DNA of 64,000 nucleotides from Calonectria ilicicola (taxonomy: Eukaryota; Ascomycota; Sordariomycetes; Hypocreales; Nectriaceae). The translations under genes and the position numbers were made by a program. Positions 31,369 to 42,624 of the stretch are shown one piece after another. The stretch is from positions 248,001 to 312,000 of the forward strand of contig CP085836.1 of the NCBI GenBank assembly GCA_020809705.1, read 5' to 3'. How positions within the stretch are numbered: the first letter of the stretch is position 1; each line of letters opens with the position of its first letter. Under the pieces are notes generated by a model. The model was not told where the DNA came from. It saw nothing but the letters and a program-made list of their open reading frames with translations, and searched no databases.

Positions 31369-32066
31369 GGCGAAGGATGGAGGAAAGCTCTCGGGTGCCG
31401 TCGCACGAATGGTGACCTCGAGTCAGGGCAGGATGACGGAAGATGCTTGATTTGATGCTGCGCAGCGGCCGGGGAAGATTCACTGTTGCTCCAATGGTCG
31501 TTTCCTCTAGGTACTCTCCTCAGTCAGTCAAGAATGTCGCTCAAAATCACGAAACTGAACAGTCAATTACCGTCATTGATGGGCTATTTCATGCAGCGGA
31601 AGCTTGTCTCTCCTCTTGCGCGTTCCGCATTCGTGTGAAAACCTCAGGTCGAGCAGGCCGTAACGTAACGACTTGGAATCGACTCCAGTGTGCCATTGCG
31701 CATATGTGACGAGCTTGGTGGTGTTGGGTTTGAGGTCAGAGCTTCGCTGTTGTGTAGGTGTAGACGTATGAGGAGAGGTGGAAAACACGAACTGAAGCAG
31801 GGTTAAGTTTACACCACACGCGGTTGTATCCTAGGAGACGAGGCATTGTTATTTGTCTGAATACAATGACTCACTGCAGGCTAAAGAGAATTTCAACCTC
31901 GCTCAGATGGTGGGAACACCTGCCTGCCAGCTTGTGACAGCCGATGAACCGTACTCTATGACCTGGGCTTTCTGGGGCCTCCGCCGGCCGTCGCGTGGTT
32001 GAGCGGCTGAGAAGAGACCATGCTATGCTTGTTGGCACCGACCTCCTTGTTATGTAGCTTCATGCT
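31369..32066. other. Intergenic
   Basis: Upstream region of the F-box gene; no other gene recognised. Confidence 0.35.
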
Positions 32067-32624
32067 TTAGTTATTCATCACATAACATACTAGAAAAGAC
32101 TGTTTTACGTGAAGCAATATGGAGGAGTAGGTGGTTTGGGGCTCCCTGGCTTTCCAATTTGCTATACACATGCTATCTAGTACATCCGACAAGTCCATTA
32201 ACCAAACCTTCTCGTGACTGTAGAGCTTCTCTAGTAGGTCAGGAATGCCATCCTCATCATCTTGCTTTTGAAAGCATACAAAGTCAAATAGGAGAAGCTG
32301 GGCACACCACGTAACCGCAGACAGGCTGCTATTAAAGTTGCCTGGTTCTTGCCAGGTGCCAAACGTACGCCTCTGCTGCTGCTCTTGCTTCTGCTGCTTA
32401 TTATCCTTTCCCTTTCCTTCCCCCTTGCTCATCCCTGACCTATTACGTGATCGCACGTTCCGGCTAAGAACAGCACAGAAGCTTCGTAGCGGGGACCGAA
32501 AGGGCATGCCGCCAATCGCTTGGGAGATCAGTGAAATGTAGAGGTTGTGAACAGCATGCCTGAGCGCTGCATCATCGGACCTACGCTGGCGTAAGTTGTG
32601 CAGGATGCTCCCCATGGCTCGCAA
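32067..32624 (-). pseudogene. Fragment of a fungal repeat-associated protein
   Basis: Open frame without a good start; an internal ATG lies in MGSILHN. It reads SILHNLRQRRSDDAALRHAV, ISQAIGGMPFRSPLRSFCAV, a Lys/Gln-rich insert, then NSSLSAVTWCAQLLLFDFVC. The pattern resembles the middle of the fungal C2H2/orsD-type proteins of which 16509-17303 looks like an N-terminal piece. This is a weak recognition. No domain start or end is present, so it is most likely a piece of a larger broken gene. Confidence 0.35.
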
Positions 32625-35186
32625 GCGAGAACTGCTTGAGTTTTGGCAATCTGAATAGCGGGGGTTTGAGGGGAAATAAGTCGCGGAAAAATTGGGTGGG
32701 TGGGCAGGAATCGTTGCTCATGTATCGGAAGAAATCATTTCCATCTGCTTGCTTGTGGGATGTAAACAAATACTGCACCGGATGCAACTGAGGTTTGGCA
32801 TCCGAGGCAAAATGCACCAGTAGGATCACATTCTCGGGCATATTGACGCCTAGCTTATTGGTGAGCTAATCGAGATATCTCTCCCGAGGAAGAGAAAGTC
32901 GTCTTTCTTGATTCGTCCTTGTCGTACAATGTCGTGGGATCACCCTAGTCATCATTTTGCGAGTGCATGCTGTTCTACATCGACGTTGGTTGGGAGTTAC
33001 TACAGTAGATACGGTTGAAGGTGAGGTCATGGCAGCTTGGTTGTAGAATGGTCAAGTATATGCCTGTGAAGGCGACACATGGTTAGATTGTACTTGAAAC
33101 TAAGTTTGTCGTGTTTGTTGGTTATCATTCTGTTCTGGTTTGGCCGCTTGCATGTAACATGTTTTCTCGTTCCACACAAATAGACCTTCATCCCGTCCCG
33201 CTGCCTGTGCACTTGATTGCCAGGTTTGCCTACAAAACATTCTTTTGTTGTTCGCTTGTGGAAACCATGTTCTCGCGGTGCTCTTTGTTGGTGGCCTGTT
33301 TGTGCACCCCACCTCAACGCGATGGGTGACACTGATTCGCGTACCAACCCAATCATGTTGCTGCACCCGCAGATGGATGACGTGTGTGACAAGCAAACAA
33401 ATGACAAACACTCAAAGACATCGATGAAGGGCTCAACAGCACAGCGGGTAACAGCAAACGAGTCTTCTCTGCAGATAAAAGGGCACTCCGCCTCAACCAG
33501 GCTCCCTTCCCATTTGAACTCACATCTAAGCCTTCTGCTTCCTCATAAAGCGGACTTGGTAGTCCCAGCCAGTGGCTGGGGCTGGTACGGCTCTCAGATG
33601 AGCGTCCCAAGGCGCGTGCCTGATCTACCTTCGGCCCTTTTCAGTTCGGATGCACTCCAACCTGTTGTTCTCCGTTGCCTTACAAGAGCACTCACCAAGA
33701 CGATATTTTCCTTTCTCCTTCATGGCGACGTTCGATTTGGAAGAAGAATGAAGCTTCAAGGTACGTAAATGCCTGTTCAAGTTGACCCCTCACCCTCCAC
33801 GCTTCATCTCTTGAAAGGCTGACGGAGCTATAAAAGAAATTTCGCCCGGTAATGGCATGACTTCCTCCAATGTATTCCATCATCCGAAAAATATAAACTT
33901 GTTCGAGCTCTGATTCTCCGGTTCCTTTCTCGACCACCCGCTCCTTCTCAAATCACGTCGACCCTGCCTTTGCCTTCCTGAACAGGCTTCGATCCCGATG
34001 ATTTAGACGAGAGCTTCGAATATCCGCTGCTGTATATAATGTACGATTCCTAATTACCGACAGTCGGAATATTCTCGACCGGCTGCTACCTCCGATCAGT
34101 ACACCCAATCGGCCTCTACCACCGACTGTTTGGAACAAGATGATAACATGCATCATTCCTATTCGCTGAAAGATTCGGAAAGCTCGTTCCTGATGGCCAC
34201 TGTTTCATCAATTGGATATTGCATCATGCTATATTAATACCCGCCAAACTTCCACCATTTACATCTCTCGGGGTAGTGGGTTCAGTCTCTGAGTCGACTT
34301 CGCGATCGCTCCACACGGCCTAGCAATTCCTTCTAAGAGAATGATGATTTACAAGACGTATTCGTTACAAGCACGTCGTAGCCTCGACTCACACTCCCTC
34401 CTCTTAGATGGCTCGTACCTTACCCCTATAGCAATCTGACTCTGCGAAATCATCTGCCAAGATTTCATTGTCTTGGTCCATATTTCATCGCTATTGGGGT
34501 AGAGATGACCCCTCAGACAATGCTCTCCCGAGCTCCACTTCTACGCCCGCATCCTCTTTCCCAAGAGGACTTGTGTCTATCTTTAGTTGGGCTCGCGTGA
34601 GGCTTCTGAGGGAATCTAGTTGATTTCCCATAGAAATCTCTTGAAAGAGTAAGTTGGCTATGGCTTTGCAGAGTGGGAAGGCAAACACTCACGCTATCAA
34701 ACGTCACCCTACAGGAGCCTGGCTGTGCATTCTCACTTTGAATCGCGTTTTCAAATTCGACCCCTGCTGTCCTATTTAAGCGGTCCAGTCGCTATCCTGC
34801 CGGTTGCGGGCGGCAAAGCAGCCCGAGGATCCAGAAATTCTACTCATAGCCCCTCGACTCCTGCAGTGGCTGTGGCTTTGTTCACATGTGGCTTCTGTAT
34901 TCATGTCATTGAATTGGTATGAGATGAATGCCCCGCCGTATCGTCAGCTCGCTCCGTCCAACGGCGCGAGGTCATTCCGCAATCTTAGCCCCTAGCCAAT
35001 CATTGCCGCAAAGTCTGCCTTAGGCTGATGCATGTAAATGCCAGGGACTTTACCATCGACATGCTAATCTTGTGCCCAATAGATGCTATGCCGGACATGG
35101 CTTGACTATTTTGTCCTTTTCACACTCACTACGACACAGTGATATCCTTCTCCACTCGAGCCTCCGCCTAAGATCTCCAACTAGCC
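32625..35186. other. 2.5 kb without a recognisable gene
   Basis: Many overlapping short frames on both strands (for example 33217-33768) but no conserved motif, intron pattern or repeat copy. GAGCGAGC and pyrimidine-rich blocks only. Confidence 0.4.
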
Positions 35187-35935
35187 ATGTCAAACATGCA
35201 AAAGTATACCGTTGGTTAGATCTGCGCCATTACCAAATTTGTCGCCGCCCAAGCTTTCTTCGATGAAGAGCACGATGGACCTGAACAAGTCGCACAGAAC
35301 GACAGTAATCTTCCCCAACGTGCACATCAGCTTGATATTCGGAATTGGTGGTGGTGCACCGAGTGGAATGCATGATATTTGTCTAGGCGATATTGTGTTT
35401 AGTGCTCTTCAGGATGAAAAGAGTGGTGCCTTTCAGTATGACTTTGGCAAGACTATTCAAGACCAAAGCTTCCAACAAACAGGCATCTTGAAACAACCAC
35501 CAATAGTGCTACGAGCAGCAGTTAGTGCACTCAGGACTCAATATGAAATTAAAGGGAATTGCCTTAATGACAGGATCGACGCGGCATTAAAGAATATCAA
35601 GAAGCGAAAAAAGAATACTTTCGCATACGCCTACCTACAGTATCAAAGATTAGCATCCTCTACCACCTCTCAACCTTGGCAATCCAGACGAGCGCATTTA
35701 TTAGCGCGAAAACGACTCGTACTGATAATTCAGCTCGATCTCCCTCACTTGCGCGATGCAATCGGGGCGAAAACTCCCTCTGGTGGTCATTGTATTATGG
35801 TTTGGACATCGCATCAAGTTGCATTCGTAACTATCAGATGCTCATTGAACCATCCATTTTAACACTAGTCTCTGAGAAGAATGGGTACAGTGTCCCAGTT
35901 AACTTCGCCACCCCAACGAACGGTTCTCTTCTCTA
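35187..35935 (+). pseudogene. NLR-type nucleoside phosphorylase relic (PNP_UDP_1)
   Basis: The frame starts MSNMQKYTVG and then hits TAG at 35217-35219, where the family has the Trp of YTVGWICA. It continues FVAAQAFFDEEHDGPEQVAQ. After a small deletion it reads VHISLIFGIGGGAPSGMHDI, LGDIVFSALQDEKSGAFQYD, FGKTIQDQSFQQTG and LRAAVSALRTQYEI. These are the N-terminal half of the phosphorylase domain that heads many fungal NLR proteins (it cleaves purine nucleosides in characterised relatives). The C-terminal half has decayed and no NB-ARC/NACHT or repeat domain follows. TGG to TAG is a G-to-A change. Confidence 0.75.
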
Positions 35936-37133
35936 AGTGAGAGTTATTCGATTTGATATGGAGAGTGAGTGTATTCCTGATGAGTAGGTGTCGCCTCGCC
36001 GACATACTTTGCTTCCCGCTACTGACCGGCATCTCTGTAGCACTCTAGCTCCGCCAAGCTATACCCAAAGCTGCATCACCTTTATCAACTTTTACGACTC
36101 TTGAGACAGAGACTTTACTTTAGATAACGTCCTGCGAACCCGTCGGTTTAAGATTCTGGGCGTCCCTGCGTCATGATACTGATTCAGAAAAATACCGTAG
36201 TGGTCTACCTGAAGTAAGTCGTCCATGTTGTTAGGGAAGTACAAAAACGGGCAGCGGCTACTCCCTCAACACATCCGAGGTCATCACTAACTACATGTTC
36301 CAGTCACAATGGACAACGATGTTAAACCAATCAGCCCAATTCTCTGCATATCCCTTCCTCTTCCGCCAGGAAGGAAAGCATTTTTGGTTCACTACCCTAC
36401 TTGAACAGAGTTGCGGCATTCAAGACGTTTTGCGTGTATGATTATTGTGGCCGAGCCAGAAAACCCAAATCACGCAAGACCCTAATAGTAGATATTGCAA
36501 TAATGCTCGAGCAACCTCAGTGTCTAACCTAGAATGAGATCCATCTTCACGGAACTAGGTTGATCCCACCATCAATAAATTCGATATTTATTCTTTTTCT
36601 ACTATTTTTCGTGTTTAGAACATAAAACTCCTGTCCCATTCTCCATTTGAGTTCAGCCTTCAATTGGTGTTGCGCCAGGTATGGGTAACTTGCTTGGTTT
36701 GGGTTTGAAATCACGAGGTCTATTTGATGTATTAAATTGATCTTTCTGGATAGCTAGACTTATGTGTAGTAAGAGTAACGTTGAATAGGGTTTAGAGTTC
36801 TGTAGGCTAAATGGAGAGGTTTGCTGAAGTCTTACTTACGGACCGCTGTGTCCGTTGCTCTACAGGATCTGTCATATTGGCCATTGAGGAGCCTCGACTG
36901 TGTTGCTTCAATGGTTGCTAGGCCGGCTTCTGAACTTAGAAGCTCAGCTCTTTGTGATATGGCCAAATCGAGAATGTTTCAAATTTGAAAGAAAGAAAAG
37001 GAATGCCTTAAGGTCACATGTGTCACTGGCAGCAGAACAAATATGGCGTGTTTAAAGATCGCGAGTAATGAAAGGTTTAAAATGGTAAAACATTATCTGG
37101 CATAGAAGTGATATCCTGCACTGTCTCGTGCCG
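35936..37133. other. 1.2 kb without a recognisable gene
   Basis: No supported coding sequence or repeat; composition becomes AT-rich. Confidence 0.4.
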
Positions 37134-37187
37134 GTTCTGTCAGTTCTGTCAGTTCTGTCAGTTCTGTCAGTTCTGTCAATTTTGTGA
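37134..37187 (+). repeat. 9-bp minisatellite
   Basis: Five perfect copies of GTTCTGTCA (37134-37178) followed by one degenerate copy. Confidence 0.9.
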
Positions 37188-37950
37188 GTAATGAATGGTT
37201 TGGGATGCTGCGAACTTTGAGATGAAGAATTCAGAAATCACCAAAAAGGGTATTAAGATAGAAGCTAAACATCGCCGAATCATTCAAATGTTCTAAAGCT
37301 TCCCCCTCACTAGAAAGTGATTCATTCCTATCATCCCTCATACCGTTTGTCTATGAGCTTAGCTGTTCGTCTGCAGGCCCTTTGACAGCGACATGACCGG
37401 ATACCTTCACATCATTCTTGACCTTTCATCAAAACCTTTCCCTTCGGTACCGTTTCTTAATAGAAAAAAAGTAACTCTCGCCAAAATTACGTTCAGAGCT
37501 ATCCTGTGCTTCATAGTGACTCGTCTCCCCACTAGTGTGATGGATTTGCCCCCCGGTCATGCCCTGACAAGGGCGACACAGCCAAATATAAATGCCTTGC
37601 CTTATCTGCCAAGGCAAACATGAAGCCTGGAGCAACATATGCAGCGTCAAAAAAGAGGAAGAAGAGACCAACTACCGAGGAGAGCAACTCACGTGACCCA
37701 CCAACTGGTCAATGACCAGAGAGATCAAAGATCAACATCATCCAAGGACTTGAGACACTCCCAAAAGACTGAGATTCGGCTTTGACGAGGACATGAGCGA
37801 ACTGACATGCAGAACGGTTAACTCCATCAAGTACATAACAACGCGAGAGCTATACGTACGGACTATCCCGAATGATCTTTTCTGTATTGAACTGTATATG
37901 CTTTTCAATCACATATCGCATTTAAAAACAAGATCTGTAAAGAAAAGCAC
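37188..37950. other. Intergenic
   Basis: No gene recognised; the frames at 37393-37671 are antisense to each other and motif-free. Confidence 0.35.
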
Positions 37951-38169
37951 TTATTCCATACAAACTGCCTCATAACTTCCTATCTTATAGGCGCATTTGC
38001 ATTTTCGCACCAGGGCATAGTGCCCAGTTTCACCACATCGCATCTTTGCACTACCATTCACATCACATAAATCATATCCCAAGTCTGAACATGGTTGACC
38101 GATTTCATTTGCAGTAATAAATGGAAGTAACAATGTTGCAAAGACAGCCCAAAGATTTAGAAGCAGCAT
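37951..38169 (-). CDS. Small secreted cysteine-rich protein (effector candidate)
   Basis: 72 codons from the ATG at 38167-38169. The frame is open upstream, but this ATG starts a classical signal peptide (LLLNLWAVFATLLLPFITA), with cleavage likely just after ITA. The mature peptide is about 50 residues with six Cys (QPCSD, DLCDV, MRCGE, KCKC, AVCME), enough for three disulfides. A TATA-like TATATA lies about 55 bp upstream of the ATG. No introns. No homologue recognised. Size, signal peptide and cysteine content fit the small secreted proteins used by fungi in host or microbial interaction, but function is unknown. Confidence 0.6.
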   Translation of the reverse strand: MLLLNLWAVFATLLLPFITANEIGQPCSDLGYDLCDVNGSAKMRCGETGHYALVRKCKCAYKIGSYEAVCME

Positions 38170-38918
38170 GATAACTATTTTTGTAGAACTAACCTTACTT
38201 CGAAGTGGCGCTAGTAGGTGGTATATATAATATTCCTTAGATATATTCTCGGCCAATTTCAGTATTACTCGTAGCCGTAAGGTGCGTGCATGCCCCATCT
38301 TACGCCTACGGGTAATCAAAAAGTTGCAACTGGCCCAAACGGGGCTTACGCACCATTATTAAATCCAAAATGGTAGTTCAGCAGCCTGCACCGTTTACGC
38401 CGCACGATATTTTGACAGATAAATCGGAGGTATATCAGTCTTTTACAACTATGTTGGATTCAAAGGGAAGGTGGGTTTTAGCACTAGTGCCGGGTCTCTA
38501 GGGTGTACAGTCGGAAGAAGAGCGAGTGTGGTGCTCCTTGAGAGATGCCAGAGAGAAAAAATCGCAGAGCAGTGTTGTTGCCTCTCTCACGGGGCAAAGA
38601 GCTAAGCCCTTAGAGTGTTTGGTGTTCTAGGGTAAGCGAGCTGGTAGTAGTTGCTTGGGCACTGATGAGGGATAAAATAGTGGAATAGAAGAAAAAAAAA
38701 ATATATAATTAATATTAAGCATAAGAATATCAAGATAATTAATATAAAATGATGGATTTGATACTCGGATATGTAAGACTCACAGCACAAGAAGTCCGAA
38801 AGGGGCGGCTATATTTAATAACATATAAACACACGAGGAGGCAGCTATTTATTCATTTCTTACCAACTACCAAACTCAATATTTTTAATCAAAAATTCAT
38901 GGCAGAAAAACAATGTCA
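38170..38918. other. Promoter side of the secreted-protein gene; otherwise empty
   Basis: AT-rich, including TAATTAATATTAAGC near 38705-38720. No gene recognised. Confidence 0.35.
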
Positions 38919-39212
38919 GTGTGATGGGGAACGTGGGTTCGAACCCTAGGTCTTTTGAAAATTTAGCTTTGGCGGGCGGAATAGTTAGTCCGGCTGCAAC
39001 ACCAGTCTCGGTGACAAAGAGCTTCTAGTCTCAACACTAGGAAGAAGGCCAACAAACCAAAATCAACAGTTCTTTTGTCTAGTTTTTGAGGCTTTCTTTT
39101 TGAGGGATCATTCATTCCATTGGCCCATGTGATTTTCATGATTTTTTATTTAATTTTATCGGATCAAGTTTTGTTTATTTCTCCTCTCTCTAAGCTATCT
39201 TATGCCTCCTTC
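38919..39212 (+). mobile_element. SINE-like dispersed repeat, copy 2
   Basis: Shares GCGGAATAGTTAGTCCGGCT, AAGGCCAACA and CAATCAACAGTT with 27346-27640. It carries a perfect palindromic box-B word GGGTTCGAACCC at 38935-38946. The 3' end is T-rich (TTTTTTATTTAATTTT). Copy 1 has GGGGTTCAAACC at this place, so this is the better-preserved promoter. Confidence 0.65.
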
Positions 39213-39881
39213 TCCTGCAGCCGTTGCGAGTAGCTGACCTTTTTGCTGTTTTCGGGCTGTGCATGTAGTTTATGCTACATGAGGCCCAAATGAACAACCA
39301 CTCACTCACTCCGCAGCTGTCGGGGTCCAACTGGAATCTAGTTGAATTGTGGGTCTTTACTCACTTCCTCGTGTGTCTCAATAAAGTCAGACCAACATGT
39401 ATTATGCACGTAGGACTTATTATTATGATGTAGCACTAATTTCAGGTGTGGCACAGTGAAAATATCATCCACCCTAGCATAGTGTGATGAGGTGGCAGGC
39501 TAGGCCAAGGGTGTTACAACGTGATATCCAATTGCTAATCCAGATCCAGCGCGCCCTATCTCTGCTCTTGTCCAGCTGTAGTCAACTATTTCGCTTCAGT
39601 CCTTAGATATGGAGCTCGCTAATGCAAGTCCAAATAGGTGGCAAAGAGCGAGACCGCACTAATGCGCTTACATCCATTCCTTGTCAAAAGAATCCACAAA
39701 ATACCTCCACCGCTATGGCGAGGGCGCACCGCAAAGGTGGATCTCCCCGATTCAACATGTCAAGCTGACCAACACTGCGACATACATACGCGCCATCGCT
39801 GCCTTGCCGCAAGAAGAGATAGTTGGGGGTATGCCAGTCTTTAAATATGAGGTTAGAGTTACAATTTCGTGAGAGTTTATG
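39213..39881. other. Intergenic
   Basis: No gene recognised. Confidence 0.3.
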
Positions 39882-39899
39882 TCGTACCCTAGGGTACGA
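39882..39899. repeat. Perfect 18-bp palindrome
   Basis: TCGTACCCTAGGGTACGA. The adjacent 45 bp match, inverted, the repeat at 7240-7302. Related palindromes lie at 7285, 11394 and 42403. Confidence 0.85.
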
Positions 39900-40514
39900 A
39901 TATATAACATGACAGTCAATAAATGCTCATAGCTCTGTGGGATGGAAAAGGCAGTTAAGTAACAGAAGATATCATCAATAGTAATTCAGAATGATTGGAA
40001 TGGAAACAAGGAGTGCAGTGCTAAGAGCCACGCCCACCAAGAAAGCTCCCCTTGTGTTCCAGGTAGAGACCTCACTGGCAAACAGGCTAACCTTAAGGAT
40101 ACACCGAAACAGCTAAGGTGCTATATTATTGACAGCCAGCTATTTTGTAGATTTGTCCTGCTACTAGTGAGAAGCATGTCTGCGAGGTATAAGCTCTTTA
40201 ATCGGTTCCATGAGTTTAAGGTGATGGGTACTAATGCTTCCAGTGATTTTGTATGACCCTGCCAAAACGGCCACCACTACCCCCAGCATGGAGTAAGTCG
40301 TTTACCATTTTTAGAATCATTCCCTCGCTTCATGCATCAATTGATGATAAAAACGTGAACATTGACTTTGGTGGAAATGTGTCAAGATGTAGGACATTAT
40401 TTACTGCGCTGTAGCACCCACAAAGAAATGCGTTATGATGTCAGCCACATCAGGGTAGCTTGAGTTAGAGACTAACGATGATATTATGAGGATCCGCACC
40501 TCCCGTTACATCCG
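39900..40514. other. Repeat flank, no gene recognised
   Basis: The first 45 bp are the repeat shared with 7240-7284. The remainder has no supported feature. Confidence 0.35.
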
Positions 40515-40858
40515 TTAGCCGGTCAGGCCAAAGATAAGTCCATAATCGCGATGCTCGCAATTACGGGTGCGGATAACAGCTGCTAAGAGACGTACGGTGA
40601 ACCAAGCCGTAACAGGTTCCGATCGATCTTTCACGGCCATTATAATGATAGTTGAATCAGTCTTACAGGGCTTACTTGTTGCGTTAGTAATCTCCTTAAT
40701 CTTGGGTAAAAGTTCCTCGGCCCAGAACTCACCATGTGCAACAACGAGGCCGTCCTCAGTCTGCTTCGCAATGCCTCTATTATTGAATGAGAATTTTCGA
40801 TCCAAGACATAGCGAATGCAGGTGGGTGGATGTTCCACATATGACTCGTATGGAGATC
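40515..40858 (-). pseudogene. Unknown coding fragment cut by a repeat
   Basis: The minus-strand frame reads HPPTCIRYVLDRKFSFNNRG, GLVVAHGEFWAEELLPKIK and EITNATSKPCKTDS. It then enters the dispersed repeat at 40533-40612, which also supplies its stop. A frame change upstream (near 40860) separates a second fragment, FAQASRDLRKTLCHSC (about 40850-40960). No family recognised. Coding-like, but broken at both ends. Confidence 0.3.
40533..40612 (+). repeat. Dispersed repeat, longest copy
   Basis: Contains both halves seen separately at 7841-7890 (CCATAATCGCGATGCTCGCA) and 4747-4790 (TGCGGATAACAGCTGCTAAG), and ends in CGTAACAG. Family unknown. Confidence 0.55.
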
Positions 40859-41105
40859 AGTCATCGTACGGCACGAATGGCAAAGTGTTTTCCGCAAGTC
40901 GCGGCTAGCTTGGGCGAAGTGTAGGTACGTGGCGATCTGGGTAAATCTCCGAAATCGGGTCATTACAAAGCTAAGTGCCGTTTTTGTCGTCACCAGACCA
41001 ATCATTCACGGAGTCTTCTGTATTCATTATTTAGTGAATGAGTAGGTGAAGCTGGAAGCGGGCTTCGACCTAGATAGTATTGGCTACTTGCTATGTGCTT
41101 TCAAG

Positions 41106-42056
41106 TTATGCAGCAGAGACAAATCTGAGAAGGTCAACTACAAACGCTCCTGCTACAGCTGAGGCATAATAGTTCCAGCGATCATTTTTATACAAGTCAG
41201 CATAGTCGCAGATTCCCTTGATTACTAAGCAGGGGAAAGGATTAGGTAGACCAACGGCTTCCTTCTCAACACAAAGATATTGTTTCCCAGTAATTATTGA
41301 AAACTCATTTCGAGCATTCTTGGGTAGAATACTACTAGATGCAATGGCGCCATAGTGGATTTTTGGGTGGTTAGTATCCTGTTCAAGACGCTCGATCTCG
41401 AAGCTTTCATCACAGTTATTACATGTACTCCCAGACACATGCCCATAACTAGATTCGAATAATCGATCATTGCTTATTCCCGGATACGTAAAGTCATTCT
41501 TCTTTTGAGTCATACGAGGATTAGTTCCCCACACGTGTTGAAGTATATGGGGAATCTTGGGTGGTGCGGTCGTGTACTCTGCCTGAAGCTTTTCCAGCGC
41601 ACTTAAAAGAACTTGATCTAGCATGTTTAATGAACCTTGTTTCTCCGAAGCCATTTCTGAATTCAGGCCATAGTGATCCACCCCTCCAGTTGTGCCATCC
41701 GGCTGACTAACAACAACATCTCCAAGCCGAATATCTTGATTGCCACTGGGCTCAGCTACCCCTCCACCAATACCTAATAGTAGACCAACTTTAATATGTG
41801 GCAGGGAAGCAATCAAGTTTGAAGCTACACGTCTTACTGAAGAGGGTCCATACAGGCCAACATAAAGTGAGATAATAATGACATTATGTTTACCTATGCG
41901 GCCCCATGTGTATGCGTTCGTATCGGACGGGTTCTGGTCGAATCCCTCTGGAGCATCATGGCGTTCGTCCAGCAAAGCAGTCGCTATTGCACGGTCTGAG
42001 GAACGCGAAGCAATCCATGCTATGATATACAACTTGGAGCTGCTAAGCTTGCTCAT
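41106..42056 (-). CDS. Stand-alone NLR-type nucleoside phosphorylase (PNP_UDP_1)
   Basis: Intact 316-codon gene from an ATG at 42056. Domain marks of the purine nucleoside / uridine phosphorylase superfamily as used in fungal NLRs are all present. In order they are IIAWIASRSSDRAIATALLD, WGRIGKHNVIIIS, KVGLLLGIGGGV with DIRLGDVVVSQPDG, a VEKEAVGL motif in place of the usual EMEAAGL, and FPCLVIKGICDYADLYKN at the C-terminus. Relatives cleave nucleosides or ATP. In NLRs this domain is the N-terminal effector. Here nothing follows it: no NACHT/NB-ARC, ankyrin or TPR region, and the stop is clean (RFVSAA). It could be a stand-alone enzyme, an NLR-derived decoy, or a truncated NLR. The change at the EMEAAGL site may affect the substrate pocket. 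Regulation is not visible. Confidence 0.85.
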   Translation of the reverse strand: MSKLSSSKLYIIAWIASRSSDRAIATALLDERHDAPEGFDQNPSDTNAYTWGRIGKHNVIIISLYVGLYGPSSVRRVASNLIASLPHIKVGLLLGIGGGVAEPSGNQDIRLGDVVVSQPDGTTGGVDHYGLNSEMASEKQGSLNMLDQVLLSALEKLQAEYTTAPPKIPHILQHVWGTNPRMTQKKNDFTYPGISNDRLFESSYGHVSGSTCNNCDESFEIERLEQDTNHPKIHYGAIASSSILPKNARNEFSIITGKQYLCVEKEAVGLPNPFPCLVIKGICDYADLYKNDRWNYYASAVAGAFVVDLLRFVSAA

Positions 42057-42402
42057 GTTTTTCGTGGCTAGAGTGAAGTTAGCATCAGGAGTTGGCTTGA
42101 ATGAAAAATGACTAACGGCAAAATTTCTGTATACCTTATCTTAATCATTGAAATCCAGGACTCAAAGGATATGTATAGCTCTGGGGTTTCGTTAGGCTAC
42201 AGAGGAGGGGGGCAAAAATGCCGCATTAGGGATTCGATGACGTAGTCCCAACTGCTATTCGTCGGTCATCCTATGGTATTTCGTACCAGGATGACTGTTT
42301 TGCGTAAGCTGATTGGTCCAAGACCACGTGCACGGACCATAGCTGGGAGTATACTGGTCTTTGGCTATCGGGTTAGGGTCTCGACCGTATAAAGGATTCC
42401 CA
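42057..42402. promoter_or_regulatory. Likely promoter region of the phosphorylase gene
   Basis: About 350 bp between the ATG and the palindrome at 42403; no clear TATA box identified. Confidence 0.25.
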
Positions 42403-42420
42403 TCGTACCCCGGGGTACGA
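42403..42420. repeat. Perfect 18-bp palindrome
   Basis: TCGTACCCCGGGGTACGA. Same arms as at 39882-39899 and 7285-7302; only the central bases differ. The surrounding sequence is not obviously shared. Confidence 0.85.
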
Positions 42421-42624
42421 AACGGGAGCATGATCTTCGGAGATACGAAGTCAATAGCGCTGGATAGATAACATAAGAGGAATGAGAGCTTATTTTATTT
42501 CGTCCTTCTTTATATTCCTAGAAGCTTCATAAGACTGGCAAAAACGGGAGCAAAGAAAGGTTGTCGCAAGCACTAATGGACCACCAAAACGAGTGTATTC
42601 GCCGCCTACCCTGAACACCAACAG

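Noticed and set aside
33027..33768. Overlapping ORFs on both strands as a coding locus
   Set aside because: Neither strand shows a conserved motif or phase-consistent introns, and the frames are mutually antisense.
37134..37187. Direct repeats as a CRISPR array
   Set aside because: Repeats are 9 bp and contiguous with no spacers; the genome is eukaryotic.
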